A stretch of 64,000 nucleotides of DNA from Ciona savignyi (lineage: Eukaryota > Chordata > Ascidiacea > Phlebobranchia > Cionidae). This document shows, in pieces, positions 39,319 through 51,574 of the stretch (position 1 is its first letter; every line of letters begins with the position of its first letter). Location of the stretch: assembly GCA_000149265.1 (NCBI GenBank), contig CH003301.1, positions 368,137 through 432,136 of the forward strand. Reading direction: 5' to 3'. The position numbers were made by a program, and so were the translations under genes. Under the pieces are notes generated by a model. That model was given only the letters and a program-made list of their open reading frames with translations, ran no database searches and was not told the origin of the DNA.

Positions 39319-42052
39319 ATGGGATCTAAAAGCAGTCACTTCACGAAAGATGAACTTGAAGAATATTCGGTATGTAATTATATGCTTTCAATGGTTAAGT
39401 GTTGTTAGGTTTTATGAGACTTATATTTCTAGCTTATGGTGCCATTAATACTCTTAATTCCAGGAACTAACCTTTTTCACCAAACAAGAAGTTTTAAGGT
39501 AAGCATAGAATTCTTGCTTTGACTGGTTATAAGTGAAAATACTCGCAATTAAAAAACTCAACTTACCGCTCTGGTATTGTTTAGAGAAATTTCTCTGCCA
39601 ATACTTATGTGATCCGAAATCATGTTTTATTATGATCTTTTTTCCCTTACCCTTAAAACATGTGTAAACAGATAAACAGTATCATTTCATTTTATGGTAC
39701 CAGTACTTACATTTTTTTAATATGGAATCATATGCCTGTCACACAGGAATACCCCTATATATCATATTAAAATATAGATAATTTTTATAACATGCAAATC
39801 TAGCAACTTGCTAATTGTCTTTGTCCTTATTCGAAAAACTAAACAGACATCAGTGGAACCAAGCAATTCATTTTCACAACCAAAGATTTGGCCTCTTTCC
39901 GACCTAAGATTGCCCTCTGGTTTTTTACCACAGTAGATGATCAGTCTTAAAAATATACCTTTATGTTTCAGTGTCTTTGAAAAATTTTCTGATCTTGACC
40001 GTGATGAAGTGGACAATAACAAACTTTGCAGAATTTCAATGGAAAAAGTTACTCAGATGCCTGAACTAAAAGTGAACCCATTTAGGTATATAGGCCTATG
40101 TATTATATAATATCATAATTATGGCTGTGTTTTAGTTACCGGTTAATTGGTTTACCAATTTGTTTTGCAAGTTTAAAAACGTAGCAAAACAGCACGTAGC
40201 GAATGTTGATTTCGAGTTTTTGAAGCCAAAATTGTTCACAGGTGCTTTTTGTTTGTCTTACTACATCATAATGATGCAATTGTTGACACCTCCCTACTGT
40301 CTATTGTATTTATATGTTAACAAATTACAAATCTTTTTAGTGATCGCATATGCAGAGTGTTTTCAACATCGGAAAATTTTGATGGAAGTCTGTCTTTTGA
40401 AGATTTTCTAGACATGATGAGTGTATTTAGTGACCAGGCCCCTAAATCTTTAAAAGTGGAATATGCTTTTAAAGTTTATGGTGGGTTGGATGATGTATAT
40501 CTCAGTAGTCTCCATACTGCAATATATTGTTTTGTTTTAAGTTTTGCATTCCAAATTTAAACTAGCTATTTATTTTGGTCGTTTACATCTTTTGTGTTAG
40601 TTTAATCTTGGTCAACTAACTATTGATGGTCTTGCATGTACTCTCCAATAGATTTCAACGAGGATGATTTGCTTGATGCTGAAGACATTGAAATGATCGT
40701 CAGCCGTCTGACAGGAACTGCTGGAATGTTACAGGAGGAAGAGATGGAACAACTCCTTAAAAATGTGCGTACATTAAACCTCCTATACCAAGCCTTTTAT
40801 GTGTTCTGATTTTATAAACAAATAGATAGAAGAGGATTTATGTGAGATTTTATCAGTTATTTTTGTTTGTTGATCATAAAAATTAGATAAACATAGTGCA
40901 ATAATCAATCAGTGATTCTTTCTGTATTCCTGTAGTAATTGTCAAATTAAAATTTTACCAGATAATGCAAGAAGCAGATTTAGATGATGATGAGCAATTA
41001 TCGTATGCTGAATTTGAACACGTTATTGCAAAAGCACCGGACTTTCTCAAGTACGTATCAATTTAGAATAAGTTAATGTATTCTGATCAAGCAATATCTA
41101 TAAGCAGACCGCAAAATAATTATTTGAAGGTGCCTGTCATATGACCGGCAACGAACAAACAGCGCCGGTCAAATTAAAAAAGCGCCGTTCAAACGGGCAT
41201 TACTTCACACCGTCGTAATTGTCGAGTATGCATGACGTCACGCCGTCGTAATTGTCGATTTAACATTTGCTTGGGGATGCGCCTAAACGTCAACGTCCAT
41301 TTAAATACGCGGTACGAAGCGGTAGACTTAACGCTAATACCTTATCACGCGTCCGCGGTGAAATTGATTAATCGGCGCTTTTAAATGCAAGCTTTATCTA
41401 TTACGCTCTTCGTGTTTTATTATTGGACGTGGTAACAAACGTCATTGCTCTGCGCCAATAAGCGTAATTTTGTTCTAGTTTTAAATGTATATTTTGTGCG
41501 GAACAAGTTCTATAGTAAACTTCCCCATTATTCACCTTTAGATCGGTAAATTTTATCGTAATAAAGACCATTCACACGTTGATTGTCTGATGTAACAAAG
41601 CGTCTGTGAAACCATAAACGTGTTTTTAAGGATAATCTTTAGTAAATAATAACAATAAAAGATATAATACAACGCAGGAACCGGCATCTGTAATGCGCGT
41701 GTTATGCGAGTTAATTGTCAGCGCCGGTCAACATGACCGATGGAAGGTGTAAAGCGCCGGTCACGATAGCTCAAGTGCCGGTCAAATGACCGATGACCGA
41801 CCGTTATTTTGCGGTCTGATAAGCACACTGAACAGCTCCGTTAATTATTCAGTATACAGTAATGTTATTAAAGCTGTGCTGTGCAAATACCTAAAATATA
41901 ATTATTTTATTTAATAGCGACAAAACATAATGTTTATGGTGCAATTACTGACACTGTAATTTTTTTTATTTATTTTAAACGTACTTTTTGTTATACATAC
42001 ACATTAATTCAAATTTTTACCTTTTTTTAGTTCATTTCGAATCCGACTATGA
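39319..42052 (+). CDS. CIB1: Calcium- and integrin-binding protein (CIB1-like)
   Basis: Seven exons: 39319-39369, 39464-39498, 39972-40085, 40341-40480, 40652-40764, 40962-41050 and 42031-42052, giving 187 residues (human CIB1 is 191). The N-terminus MGSKSS fits a myristoylation site. The order [43 protein letters not shown] and then two EF-hands follows CIB1. The EF loops [12 protein letters not shown] and [12 protein letters not shown] keep acidic positions 1, 3, 5 and 12, but the usual glycine at position 6 is D and E. The last exon encodes only SFRIRL. CIB proteins bind integrin cytoplasmic tails and kinases in a Ca2+-dependent manner. CIB2-4 are alternatives, but CIB1 fits best. Confidence 0.88.
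41105..41818. mobile_element. 714-bp nonautonomous TIR element in CIB1 last intron
   Basis: The left end CAGACCGCAAAATAA and the right end TTATTTTGCGGTCTG are perfect 15-bp inverted repeats, and both flanks carry ATAAG (41100-41104 and 41819-41823) as a 5-bp target duplication. Subterminal 'gccggtca' motifs recur at both ends. Inside, 'ccgtcgtaattgtcga' occurs twice near 41210 and 41245. It is richer in GC than its intron and has no transposase. The CAG…CTG ends suggest a hAT-like MITE, but a 5-bp duplication is atypical for most hATs. Confidence 0.8.
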
Positions 42053-42675
42053 AAGATGACCAAGTGACCTCCTTCCTTCAGCAAATATATATAACTTATG
42101 CTTTGTATATACACAAAAAGCCATGTTTGTATATGCGCAACCGTTTTGATTTTTAATTTCATGCATTTCAGTATTTGTAGTTCAGACCACTTCCATTGTA
42201 CCGGTACTGTGCATTACTATTTTTACTTCACTTGCAGTGCATTTTGTTGTGACATGCAGTATCAGCGTTACCACCACAGTGCCTTTTACATGTAGTTTAA
42301 CATTTTTGATACTATCTCTCCTCCAAACATACAAATTATTCCTTTCATTTTATTGATTCTGGCATTCCATTTGTTTGTTTTTATCGATGCTATAGACATC
42401 TCACATTTTATATCATACTGTATTTAATTCAGAGTTTTTACTTATTTATTTTGTCATCGTTTATAAAAATCCTTCCTTGTAACTAACCATTGTAAAAGTT
42501 TTTTCCACAATAATTAAAAAAATCTCCAAAACAGTATTTACAACGTCAAATTTAATTTTTATATCATATTTGGGTACCTGCAGTTTTTACTTTTTTAAAG
42601 GTAGACATTATTTGCGGTAATTTGTATTTTATATCCTAGGTATTCCATGGTTAGGTGATATAATTGTTTGTCAAT
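42053..42675. other. CIB1 3' UTR and UVSSA upstream region
   Basis: No coding exon is supported. The sequence is AT-rich, and no strong poly(A) signal or promoter motif could be singled out. An acceptor-like 'tcctag' lies near 42635, 36-40 bases before the UVSSA start. Confidence 0.45.
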
Positions 42676-44718
42676 ATGGAAGAAGCTGGGAGGTTTCCTG
42701 AGAATTCCCCCATGAAGGAACTTGAAGACTTAATTAATGCTATAGTGACAAGTGGAGAGTCGACTCTTGACGCTTCGAAGATCAAAAGTCTAAAGAAAAT
42801 GTGCAAGAATAGCAACGATCTTCTCCGGCATGCTTTCCACTTGCTGCGTTTGCAATTAAGGGTGGAGCATGCTGAAGCAAGATACTCAGCGTTTCTGATA
42901 ATATCTGAACTATTCGTTCGCTCACATTTGTTCAGAACATTGCTTCTTGACCATTTCCAGGAGTACATGGACCAAACCATGGAAACGGACTTTGACAACC
43001 CGTTACCCCCTCCAAAAGCAGTTGCAGAAAAACTAAAATCTGAATCTCTCACCGCCGTCAAAGTGTGGAACTCCACGTACGGCACTGCATATCGTAAACT
43101 GCAACTCGGGTTTGATTTCTTAAAAAGTGTGAAGAAGATCAACTTCAACCAACCACGACCAGTTCCGGAGCAAACACAGCTGGTTGCCGAGCAACAACTT
43201 AGTCGGTCTAAGATTGTGGCCGGTCAGCGACTTGATAAACTCGAGAAAGACATGGAAAAAACATTATGGGAAGTTGTCAACTGTTCGGTGGAAATAACTA
43301 ATTGCTTGGATCTATTAGTTCCGTGTTTTGGCAACGCTACTGAGAGTTCTAATGCTTCTGAAGAATCTAATTCAACAAAATCTCTAAGAGAAACTGGCCT
43401 AATTGAGAGAGATTATAAAATTGAATTAGATCTTAGTGAAGTGTCCGCTGTTAAAGTAAAACAGACAACTGATAATGATTCAATCATTGAACGTGCAAAA
43501 GACTGCCATAAATCTGCATCTCGAATTTATTTACCTCGTCTTAAACGTTGGCTTGCGACTGCTGTTAAGTATGGTGCCTCTCCTGGCCGCATAAAGCAGT
43601 TGATTGATGTTAAAGTTGATTTGGAAAAGACGGTTGAGAAATACAGGGAGGTACAGTTGTTAAAAGAATCGGGTTTGCCAAATGTTGCAAATGATGACAG
43701 CGATTCTGATTGTGATGATTTTGAAGAAGTGCCAACTGCTCACACTTTTGCAGAACCCCTACCAATCTTAACCCAAAATGTAAATTCTACAACATCCAAA
43801 AAGAAAGCAACAAAGAAAAGGATGATAACAGTAGTAAAAGAAAATCCCATTTCATCAAAGCATGGAGACACCAATGTATGGACTCCATTGAGACCTGATG
43901 TTTCTGCTGATGACCCAACTTCATACCAACACGCACTAATGCAAGCTAAAAAGAGAAAGAATCTAGACAAAGGTAATGATAAATCCCCACATAAAAAACC
44001 ATTGATTAAAATTATTCCAAAATCCAAGAGCTCAGGAACAAGTAAGGATGGTAAAGAATCCTTGTTAGAGAAAGCACCTGTGGTTCCATTTGGAAGGGAT
44101 CTTTTGGTGTGGGACAAAGAAAAGATGGATGAACTTCGACAGACTGTTAAGATGGGATCTGCTCAGGAATATGATGTTGGTCATCGGTTTTGGACTGGTT
44201 CGTCTGCTAGTGAAGGTGACAACGGTATTTCCGATGCAGCATTAAACTCCATCACCTCCCGTGCTATTGAGTTTGCTGGAGAGTTTACACCAGTGACAAG
44301 AAGCTGTAAAGCACCATTAGCCAATGGAAAGCTATGTCCAAGACAAGATCGTTACAAGTGTCCTTTTCATGGAAAAATTATTGACAGAGATGCTTGTGGC
44401 AATCCAGTTGGCCCGCAAAAAGATCAGCCATCGACCTCTGCCCTGGTTGCTGATAATGGTTGGCAGGACTTTGATTTTTTAAGAGACTTACAAAGCAATT
44501 TGCCAGGCAATGTCGATTTATCGGTAAAGAAAGGAAAGAAAAAGGAACAAAATGGATTATCTGATCTGAATGCAATCAAACATACAAGTCGCAGTAGATT
44601 ACAGAAAAAAGTTTTAAATCCTAGTAGTTTAAAGCGAGTGTCAGAGAAACTTGATGTTTTGGACACCAAACGAAATTTCGACAAATTCGGAAATAACTTT
44701 AATTACGCTCTTAATTAA
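42676..44718 (+). CDS. UVSSA: UV-stimulated scaffold protein A, intronless
   Basis: One uninterrupted 680-codon frame. The first ATG in frame is at 42676; the frame extends twelve bases upstream without an ATG. The N-terminal VHS/ENTH-like helical domain (about 1-150) includes the LRHAFHLLRLQLR block. An acidic motif DCDDFEEVP (346-353) matches the TFIIH p62-binding segment, with F349 and V352 at the key aromatic and hydrophobic positions. The C-terminal DUF2043 region has a compact Cys/His cluster starting at C544 (C-x9-C-x7-C-x2-H). UVSSA joins stalled RNA polymerase II with CSA/CSB, bringing in USP7 and TFIIH for transcription-coupled repair. The vertebrate gene has many introns; this copy has none, while all intact neighbours do. 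Confidence 0.93.
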   Translation: MEEAGRFPENSPMKELEDLINAIVTSGESTLDASKIKSLKKMCKNSNDLLRHAFHLLRLQLRVEHAEARYSAFLIISELFVRSHLFRTLLLDHFQEYMDQTMETDFDNPLPPPKAVAEKLKSESLTAVKVWNSTYGTAYRKLQLGFDFLKSVKKINFNQPRPVPEQTQLVAEQQLSRSKIVAGQRLDKLEKDMEKTLWEVVNCSVEITNCLDLLVPCFGNATESSNASEESNSTKSLRETGLIERDYKIELDLSEVSAVKVKQTTDNDSIIERAKDCHKSASRIYLPRLKRWLATAVKYGASPGRIKQLIDVKVDLEKTVEKYREVQLLKESGLPNVANDDSDSDCDDFEEVPTAHTFAEPLPILTQNVNSTTSKKKATKKRMITVVKENPISSKHGDTNVWTPLRPDVSADDPTSYQHALMQAKKRKNLDKGNDKSPHKKPLIKIIPKSKSSGTSKDGKESLLEKAPVVPFGRDLLVWDKEKMDELRQTVKMGSAQEYDVGHRFWTGSSASEGDNGISDAALNSITSRAIEFAGEFTPVTRSCKAPLANGKLCPRQDRYKCPFHGKIIDRDACGNPVGPQKDQPSTSALVADNGWQDFDFLRDLQSNLPGNVDLSVKKGKKKEQNGLSDLNAIKHTSRSRLQKKVLNPSSLKRVSEKLDVLDTKRNFDKFGNNFNYALN

Positions 44719-44882
44719 AACTCATTGTTTGCCACTAGTACCATGACAATGTACATTCAAAATAGTGTTAATTTATTGTTTATATGCTTACTGTGCACAT
44801 TTTTTTTTCTTCGTATACGCATTCTACCTCATTATTCAACAAAAAATGCTTAAACAAGCAGGAAATAAGCATCGGGTTAAGA
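44719..44882 (+). promoter_or_regulatory. UVSSA-FERRY3 intercistronic spacer with acceptor
   Basis: Only 164 bp separate the UVSSA stop from the FERRY3 ATG. No AATAAA is visible, but a T-rich tract near 44802 and an acceptor-like 'caagcag' (44855-44861) precede a 21-base leader. This arrangement suits a trans-spliced downstream cistron of a tunicate operon, but it is not proof. Confidence 0.4.
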
Positions 44883-47800
44883 ATGGCGGGCTCTTTGTTA
44901 GATAATGGTGCGCGTGTCTTTGAATATGTTGTCACAACTGGATCAAATAAACCAATACAAGAGCTCAGATTCCCCATCAATGTGTTGGAAGTATTTGATG
45001 TGAAGGAACTGGTAGCAAGAGTGATGAACTACCATGATATACCTTGCTTTGTGGAAACAGGTTATAATTTACATGTTTTTGTTTTGTTGATTGAATAAAT
45101 TTCCTATCCATTGAATGAAGATACCCGGTCCGATCGGTTAGTCTGGTCAATTAGTGCGGCGCCTTTCGGCCGAAAAGTTGCAGGTTTGAAACTGGTCGCT
45201 AGCTAATCGGTTGTGTCCTTGGGTAAGGCTAAGTCACTTAACAGACATTGCCTGAACCCAGCGCATTAATGGGTTCCCTCATATTGAGAAAATGTCTCAA
45301 TTATACAACACTGCAATAGCTCCGGTAACCCAACGGTGGGCGTGAGGTTATCTGACTATTACCCGAGTGTTAACCCACTTGGTTTTCCCATTTACGGGGT
45401 TAAATATGAATATCCTATCCTCCTTTACACTTTCTAAGAGAATAGTAGGATTAAATCCAGTTTGCTTATTGTTAAGTTCTGGTATAAAACAAGCTAATAT
45501 GGTTCTGGTAGTTGTGGCAAAGCTTCGGCTTATTTTAATAATAGAATAATAGACTGGTGATGCTATATTAAAGAAATATATATCTCTTATAAACGCATGA
45601 GCTGATTTCTGTTTGAATGCTGTGATATTTTCTACAACTACTTACCGGTAATCAAAAATAGTTGTTGTCGTGTCTTGGTATTTGATGGATAATTTATTTT
45701 TAATCTGATAATTCTCAACATTATGGTCATGGTGGTTTAAGTACCAAATGGCAGCATGTACACAGTCTTGAGAAGGAGATTTAAACCTTTCTTTTAAGGT
45801 TTGAACAATAAACTGAAAAACTTTGTTGATAATGAGAGACAAAATCTACATGACGACCAAGCTGCATTGTTGTTGCAAAAGATAAGAGATGACCCCACGT
45901 TGATAGATCATGTTGCTGATGTGGTGGCTGAAAAATATAAAAACGTAAGGACAAATTTTGTTTTGTGCGCTTGAAATTTGTGTATTCGTTATGTCTATTG
46001 TTATCAGTTCTGTCTGTTAAGTGATTAAGATGCTTAACTCAGTGTATGTACATTTTTAAGTCAGGTACCATGTGTAATTTGGTGGGGGGGGCAAAATATT
46101 CTATTGGCTTCAGCTTTATCTGACCAATCAGATTGTAATGCCCTTTATTTTACCATTGTTATGCTTGTGGATGTGGCAAATGTCACTAATTTTAGGAATA
46201 ATTCAAGACTCTTCAATTATTTGCATAAATGTTTTTGCAGCATTTCCAACTACAACATACTTATTTGATTGCAGGCTTTTAGTTCCATTCATAGTATTTT
46301 TGACTTTACAGACTTGGCAAGAATATGCTCCTCCAATATCCACTCAGCCCAACAACTTTCCATTGTCGTATCACTACCTCATCCATTCCCCTGCTATGCA
46401 GATACTTATGCAGTTGGAGAAAAAATACCATTCCGCTGTTGCCAAGGTTTCCTTTATTATGTGTTACACTATATATTTGAAATGTAATATTTAGAACAAG
46501 GCTTCTAAAACTGGGGGTCAACAATTTTTACAGGTTTGCAAAGAGTATATCAATTTTAAACAAACCACCTTATCTATTGTATATATTTTAATTTGTTTAG
46601 GATTTTAAACGTGAAGAAGGGGTCACAGAAAATTTTATTAAATCGAAAGGGGTTGAAATTTGAGAAGCCCTCATTTTGAATATTGACAAAAGTAAATATT
46701 GAAAATCTCTCATATATTATTATTCTTCCCCAAACTATCAATGAGAATATTTGTTTTTGTTTATTATAAATTCCTAAACATAATAATCTGTTACAGTTAT
46801 TTATTAACAACCATTATATTTATAACTAAGCAAAAACCAATATTTTTAGATCAAATTAGTAATCATCTTATCTATTTTGTTTTTTAGTTGTTATCTGACA
46901 AAGAGCAGTCACTAACTAAAATGTGTGAGAGACACCGTGGTGAAATGTCCCGAGCATGTGACCATGTAGGATTCGAATACACCACTGAGGACGTTTCTAT
47001 TCTCGCAACAAAACAGCTGGCAGACACAGATGTAAGTTGACATTATTATAGTTACTAATATGTAAGTTTTAAACATTCTCCCCATGTATGATGCAAACAA
47101 TTTGGATATGCGCGCTGGATTATTCATTACTAATTAATGGTAATATAAATTGGGTTCACCTGGATTATAACCTGCATATTCATCTGACTAGCCAATACAC
47201 TAAATAATCAGGGAAAATTAACATCGTTTATAAATAGATTAGATTGAAAATGTTTCTACATTAACAGTTTTCGACATAATGTTGAGACTTTCACTGTAAG
47301 CAGCAAACTAACAAAATGGATCATAACACTCTTATGATAATAAACAAAATTGAAACCAAAGCAATTTACACCCCTAACAATTGCCTCAAACTTGTGTACA
47401 GCTCTTAACACTGTTACAACATGTTGTCATATCAACTAGGAAATTAACAGCAAGTTTGTATATTTATTACAGAGGATGCAGAAACATTGGGAAGATAACT
47501 ACCGACGTTTAACAGAGGAACAGAAACAAGAATATTGTGATCTTGTTATCAGGTTGGCAGAGGAAATGAAACAAAGCGACAATAAATTAAATGAAAACGG
47601 CCCAGTTCAGTAAGTAGGACAGCTTTATTTCTCTCATACCAATATAAGTGACTTTCCATTTTTGTGACAAATGTCTTCAGAAATTTATGGTTTGAATGGC
47701 AGCAGTCTGTCGTTAAACACAACACAAAGGTGGATTTGTTGCTGATATCACTATCAGTGATCTTTTTATTTTAATAAACTGTGAGATTGGATTTAATTAG

Positions 47801-50800
47801 TGTAGCCATGGAACATATGCCAAGCTATTGTGATGAATCCTGTGCAGGGCAACTTATGAATTGCCCTAATCCACCTGTGCTCAAGATAAAAATTTGTTAC
47901 ATATTTGTCCAATGAACAACTTACCCAACATATAGTTTTTATGTCTCCATTAACAATTTTAAAGCTACTACACTCCTGTATTTATATGTATTTTCCTAAA
48001 ATGGTCCCAGAAACTTAACAGGTGTCACTAGTATTTCGATAATTGTAAGTTTCTAGTCAGGCAACCAAACTATTTGAATTGTGACATTTTCACTCAGGCA
48101 ACCAAAATAATTTCAATCCTCTCTTCATTCAATAAATCGAACTAAAATGTTCACCCATGTTTTAACTTATCTCTTGATTTCATCAGCAATGAGGTGCAGA
48201 GGCTTCTTGATCCGAATCGAGGAAGATCGCTAGTGAGCACGAGGGATCCATCAGAGGATGTGGAGTCGGAGAGCTCGGTGACGGTGAGCTGCGGAATCCT
48301 CATGGAGGAGAGTTTCACCATCAATCTCGGAGCGCAGTTGAAAACGATGCACAACATACGACTGGTGGTGGCCGATATGCTCTACTTCTGCAGATATTCT
48401 GACGATGGGTACGGGGTCTTTTATTTTAAGAAAACTGTTTTTATAAGATTCAACTTTTTCTTACACCATGAGGACAAGACCACAAATCGTTGTCAATTAT
48501 ATAGAAAAATGTATTCAGAAAATCTTCTACTTAAAATCCACAGTGGAATTTAATGTTTTCTCTTTCGCTTTGGTCCACGCTTTTTGGCCAGTCCGCTTCT
48601 TTTCCAGATTGTACATGTTAAACTTAACATTAACTGAACCAATACAATTGCAGGGAAATGGAAGCCCAGAGATTTCAAACTGCGATGTCACTTTATTCCA
48701 ACTCTCTCTCCGCCATCGTATTGATCACTGATAAGAATCTTAATGAATGTTCCGGTATTGAAAAAGGTTCGCTTTCCATACATACCATAAACATTCAATT
48801 TTCATGTATTCATTGTCAATATATATTCAATACTGCATAAAGGTTTGTTAGAACCAAGACAGGGATGTGATAAGTGAGTTTTTAGCAAGTATTGGGCTAT
48901 TCAGCAACAAAACTTATGCTCACAGAAGTGTAATAATTTGTAGTTAGTTATATGGTGCTGATTTGTTTTATTCTGAAGCTTCTGGTGAATTATAATAGTT
49001 TACAATAAAAAGATAAAAACTGCAGGAAATTTGCTGTGTCCATAGTCTGTAAGTTTATAAACACTTTAACCAGAAAAGACAATTTCGGAATAAAAAAAAA
49101 GAAAAACAACAGTCCTGTCAACTAGTTTTATTGATTGGAAATGGAAATAATTATTATTTTAAATCATCTGTATGTAAACAATGGTAATAACCTGGTTGCA
49201 TTTTACCTTCTGGTAACTTAAAATTTTACTTTTCAAGAATTCCGAACAGTATGTGAATCTTCCACTGAATTTCATTTCGAAACTTTGCAAGATCAAACGA
49301 CAAAGGTTAAGGAACATGCATTGGAAGCAAGTGAGCGTAGGAACCGAAGTTTGTCAAGTGAAGAAACAATAGAATATAAACAGAAGTAAGATAAATGTAA
49401 AAAAGTAATTATTTGCACACCTTGTCCAAACTCACTGTTAATATGAATTCAACTGTTTTTTATTTTAAAAATTAGTAATTATAATTAATTGAGATATGTA
49501 TCTTAGCTCATGCACTTGCAGTATCTTATTATTGGATAGATTTGACATTTCAAACTGTTGTTTTCATGCTACAATAAAGCAGTAATCAACAACATTGTAT
49601 TTTCATTCAACTCAGCATAGATGAAATGGATGGAACTGGAACATTAAACGAAGGAGATTTCTACATCACCAAGCATTCCAACCTCTCCCAAGTCCATCTT
49701 GTGTTTCACTTGGTGGCAGAAGAGAATCAGTTAAGAACCAAAGCCTCCCTCACAACAGTCACTTCACGCCACTCTGTCATACTGGGGTTAAGACATATAC
49801 TAAAGGTAAACCAAAATTTTAGAATACATTGTCGTATACCATCGTAAGTTAAATCTAGTCTGTACTTGTTTTTTTTATGAATTGTGATAAAGAGATTTTT
49901 TGTGTGAAGCATTATAAAATTGATTTTGTGAAAGCATATAGCAAAACTAGCACTCAAAATCCTAAATAAAAGATACAAATAATTTCATCAGGTTGCCTCA
50001 AGCCATGATATCCGCCATATAACCATCCCTCTGCTTTTGAGCCATGAATTAACAGAAGAAATCACATTCCAATGGTGTGTAAAGAGGGCGGAGCTTGTTA
50101 TGAAATGCATCAAAGGTAAAACTACGCAGCCATGTGTGGTTTGAATATTGTGTTTGTGAAAAAGATTCCTTATTTGATTTTCACCTCTTCTTCCAATTCC
50201 ACATTTGTGCCACTAATACTTCATCCACATTGCTCTAATCCAGTTGTTCCTTACCTGTTTTGTCCTTTAGTAGTCAAAAGTGTAGTCATGGCCCATTCAG
50301 TGTGTTAAGCAATTGTAGATCCGTTAAGCTGGTTTAATCATTTTTTGCACAAGAAACAAATATCATCTAGTAAAATAAAGATAACAATACAGCAACGGAA
50401 ATATTTGTTTAAACACGTCATAAAAATTAATTCATTAAATATAAATATTGCAAATTATGTTGCTAAATTAAGAAAAAATGCAATAAACGTAATTACTAGA
50501 ATTAACCGTACAGAGCCCCAAATTGGAACATGCAGTAGACCGTGACCAGTACTGAGGGACAAACTGGTTTACTTTAAAACAACAAATAATTTTGTTGTAA
50601 CTTCAGGAACCATTGAAAAAACGATTCTTTAAACTGTTTTGTAATGTTTTTAAAATTGACCAGATACCTTTGCTTTTAAAGGTTTCATGATGGAAATGGC
50701 AACATGGGATGGTGGAATATCTCGTACGATTCAGTTTGTTATTCCACCTGGAGTCTCAGAAGAAGCCTTCGACCGACTTAGATATACTCTTCCGGAAGTG

Positions 50801-50860
50801 TTTCGTACCACATCCACACGTAATCTTACTCCAGCACATAGGAAACTGCCGACCAGATAG
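44883..50860 (+). CDS. FERRY3: FERRY endosomal complex subunit 3 (C12orf4 homologue)
   Basis: Eleven exons: 44883-45060, 45799-45944, 46312-46446, 46888-47031, 47473-47609, 48187-48408, 48654-48766, 49238-49385, 49616-49805, 49992-50115 and 50682-50860, giving 571 residues (human C12orf4 is 552). The middle is helical and charged (about 110-230). The C-terminal DUF2362 part holds the conserved blocks [32 protein letters not shown] and [21 protein letters not shown] is a five-subunit Rab5 effector that links early endosomes to mRNAs. The exon 3 acceptor at 46312 was chosen over an upstream AG because only it gives the phase and the conserved LIHSPAM segment. An alternative reading from 46277 is open but fits worse. 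Confidence 0.87.
45127..45421 (+). repeat. Full-length tRNA-derived SINE in FERRY3 intron 1
   Basis: It has the head 'gatcggttagtctggtcaat' with hairpin 'cctttcggccgaaaag' and B-box-like 'caggtttgaaactgg', then body and tail as in the other copies, ending 'atgaatatcctatcc'. It has the same orientation as the host gene. Confidence 0.85.
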
Positions 50861-51418
50861 ATAATCGGTCCTTTCACGCAATTAACCGTGGTGCTGAAAT
50901 GGCCGGAACACGGATGTCATAAGATGACTTGTACACATTTGTCCTAATATTTAAGCTTAAAACATCAAAATGTGCAATATACAATTTAATGTGACCTTAT
51001 ATTTACTATGGTTGTGTTTTAACATTAAATACATTACCAGAATGATAAATTGCCCAGCGGATAATTTGATAGCAGGATAGGGAAAGGACGTTTGGTAAGT
51101 GATGCCCGCGGAAAGTGGCGGTCAAAACGTCAAGGCCGAACACCAGTAGGCCCAGTACGATATTTTTTCGACTATTATCAAAATTATCAAAAGGATATAA
51201 CGTTGTATAACTGGTAGAAGTTTGTACGAATCGGACCAAGAAGGTAAGTCAATAATAACTGTAATGAATTTATTGTTAATAATAGGTTTTACCTAAAAAC
51301 GGCGCTAACATTTCTGAGGAACACTTAGTATTCTCGACATTTTACCAAAAAAGTAAGTTTTTAAATACTTCGCGACTTCTAATTTGCTTTTTCATTCAAA
51401 GAGTTATTAGAGGAAAAA

Positions 51419-51574
51419 ATGTTTGATTGGACAGTCTTCGGAAGTTTTGTGGGGTTCATGGTTATTCATTTGGTTCGTATTTGCGTTTTTTGCTGGCACT
51501 GGATTTGTCCTGACGACCCCCAACTAACAGTCCTCAGCCAAAACTCCAATGCCTCGCAAGCCGAGTCTTTATAA
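51419..51574 (+). CDS. Possible 51-residue single-pass membrane microprotein
   Basis: An ATG preceded by 'gaggaaaaa' opens a 51-codon frame. Residues 4-30 are almost wholly hydrophobic (FGSFVGFMVIHLVRICVF is the core) with one arginine, followed by a proline/acidic turn CPDDPQ and a polar serine/asparagine tail. An acceptor-like 'ttcaaag' lies just upstream. There is no signal-peptide cleavage pattern. I recognise no family. It may be chance; conservation in a second Ciona species would decide. Confidence 0.25.
   Translation: MFDWTVFGSFVGFMVIHLVRICVFCWHWICPDDPQLTVLSQNSNASQAESL

Noticed and set aside
43740..44117. 125-codon minus-strand ORF inside UVSSA
   Set aside because: Shadow of the UVSSA coding frame; no domain and no splice or start context.
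46138..46494. 118-codon ORF overlapping FERRY3 exon 3
   Set aside because: Only 46312-46446 is coding; the upstream part is intron before the acceptor at 46311.
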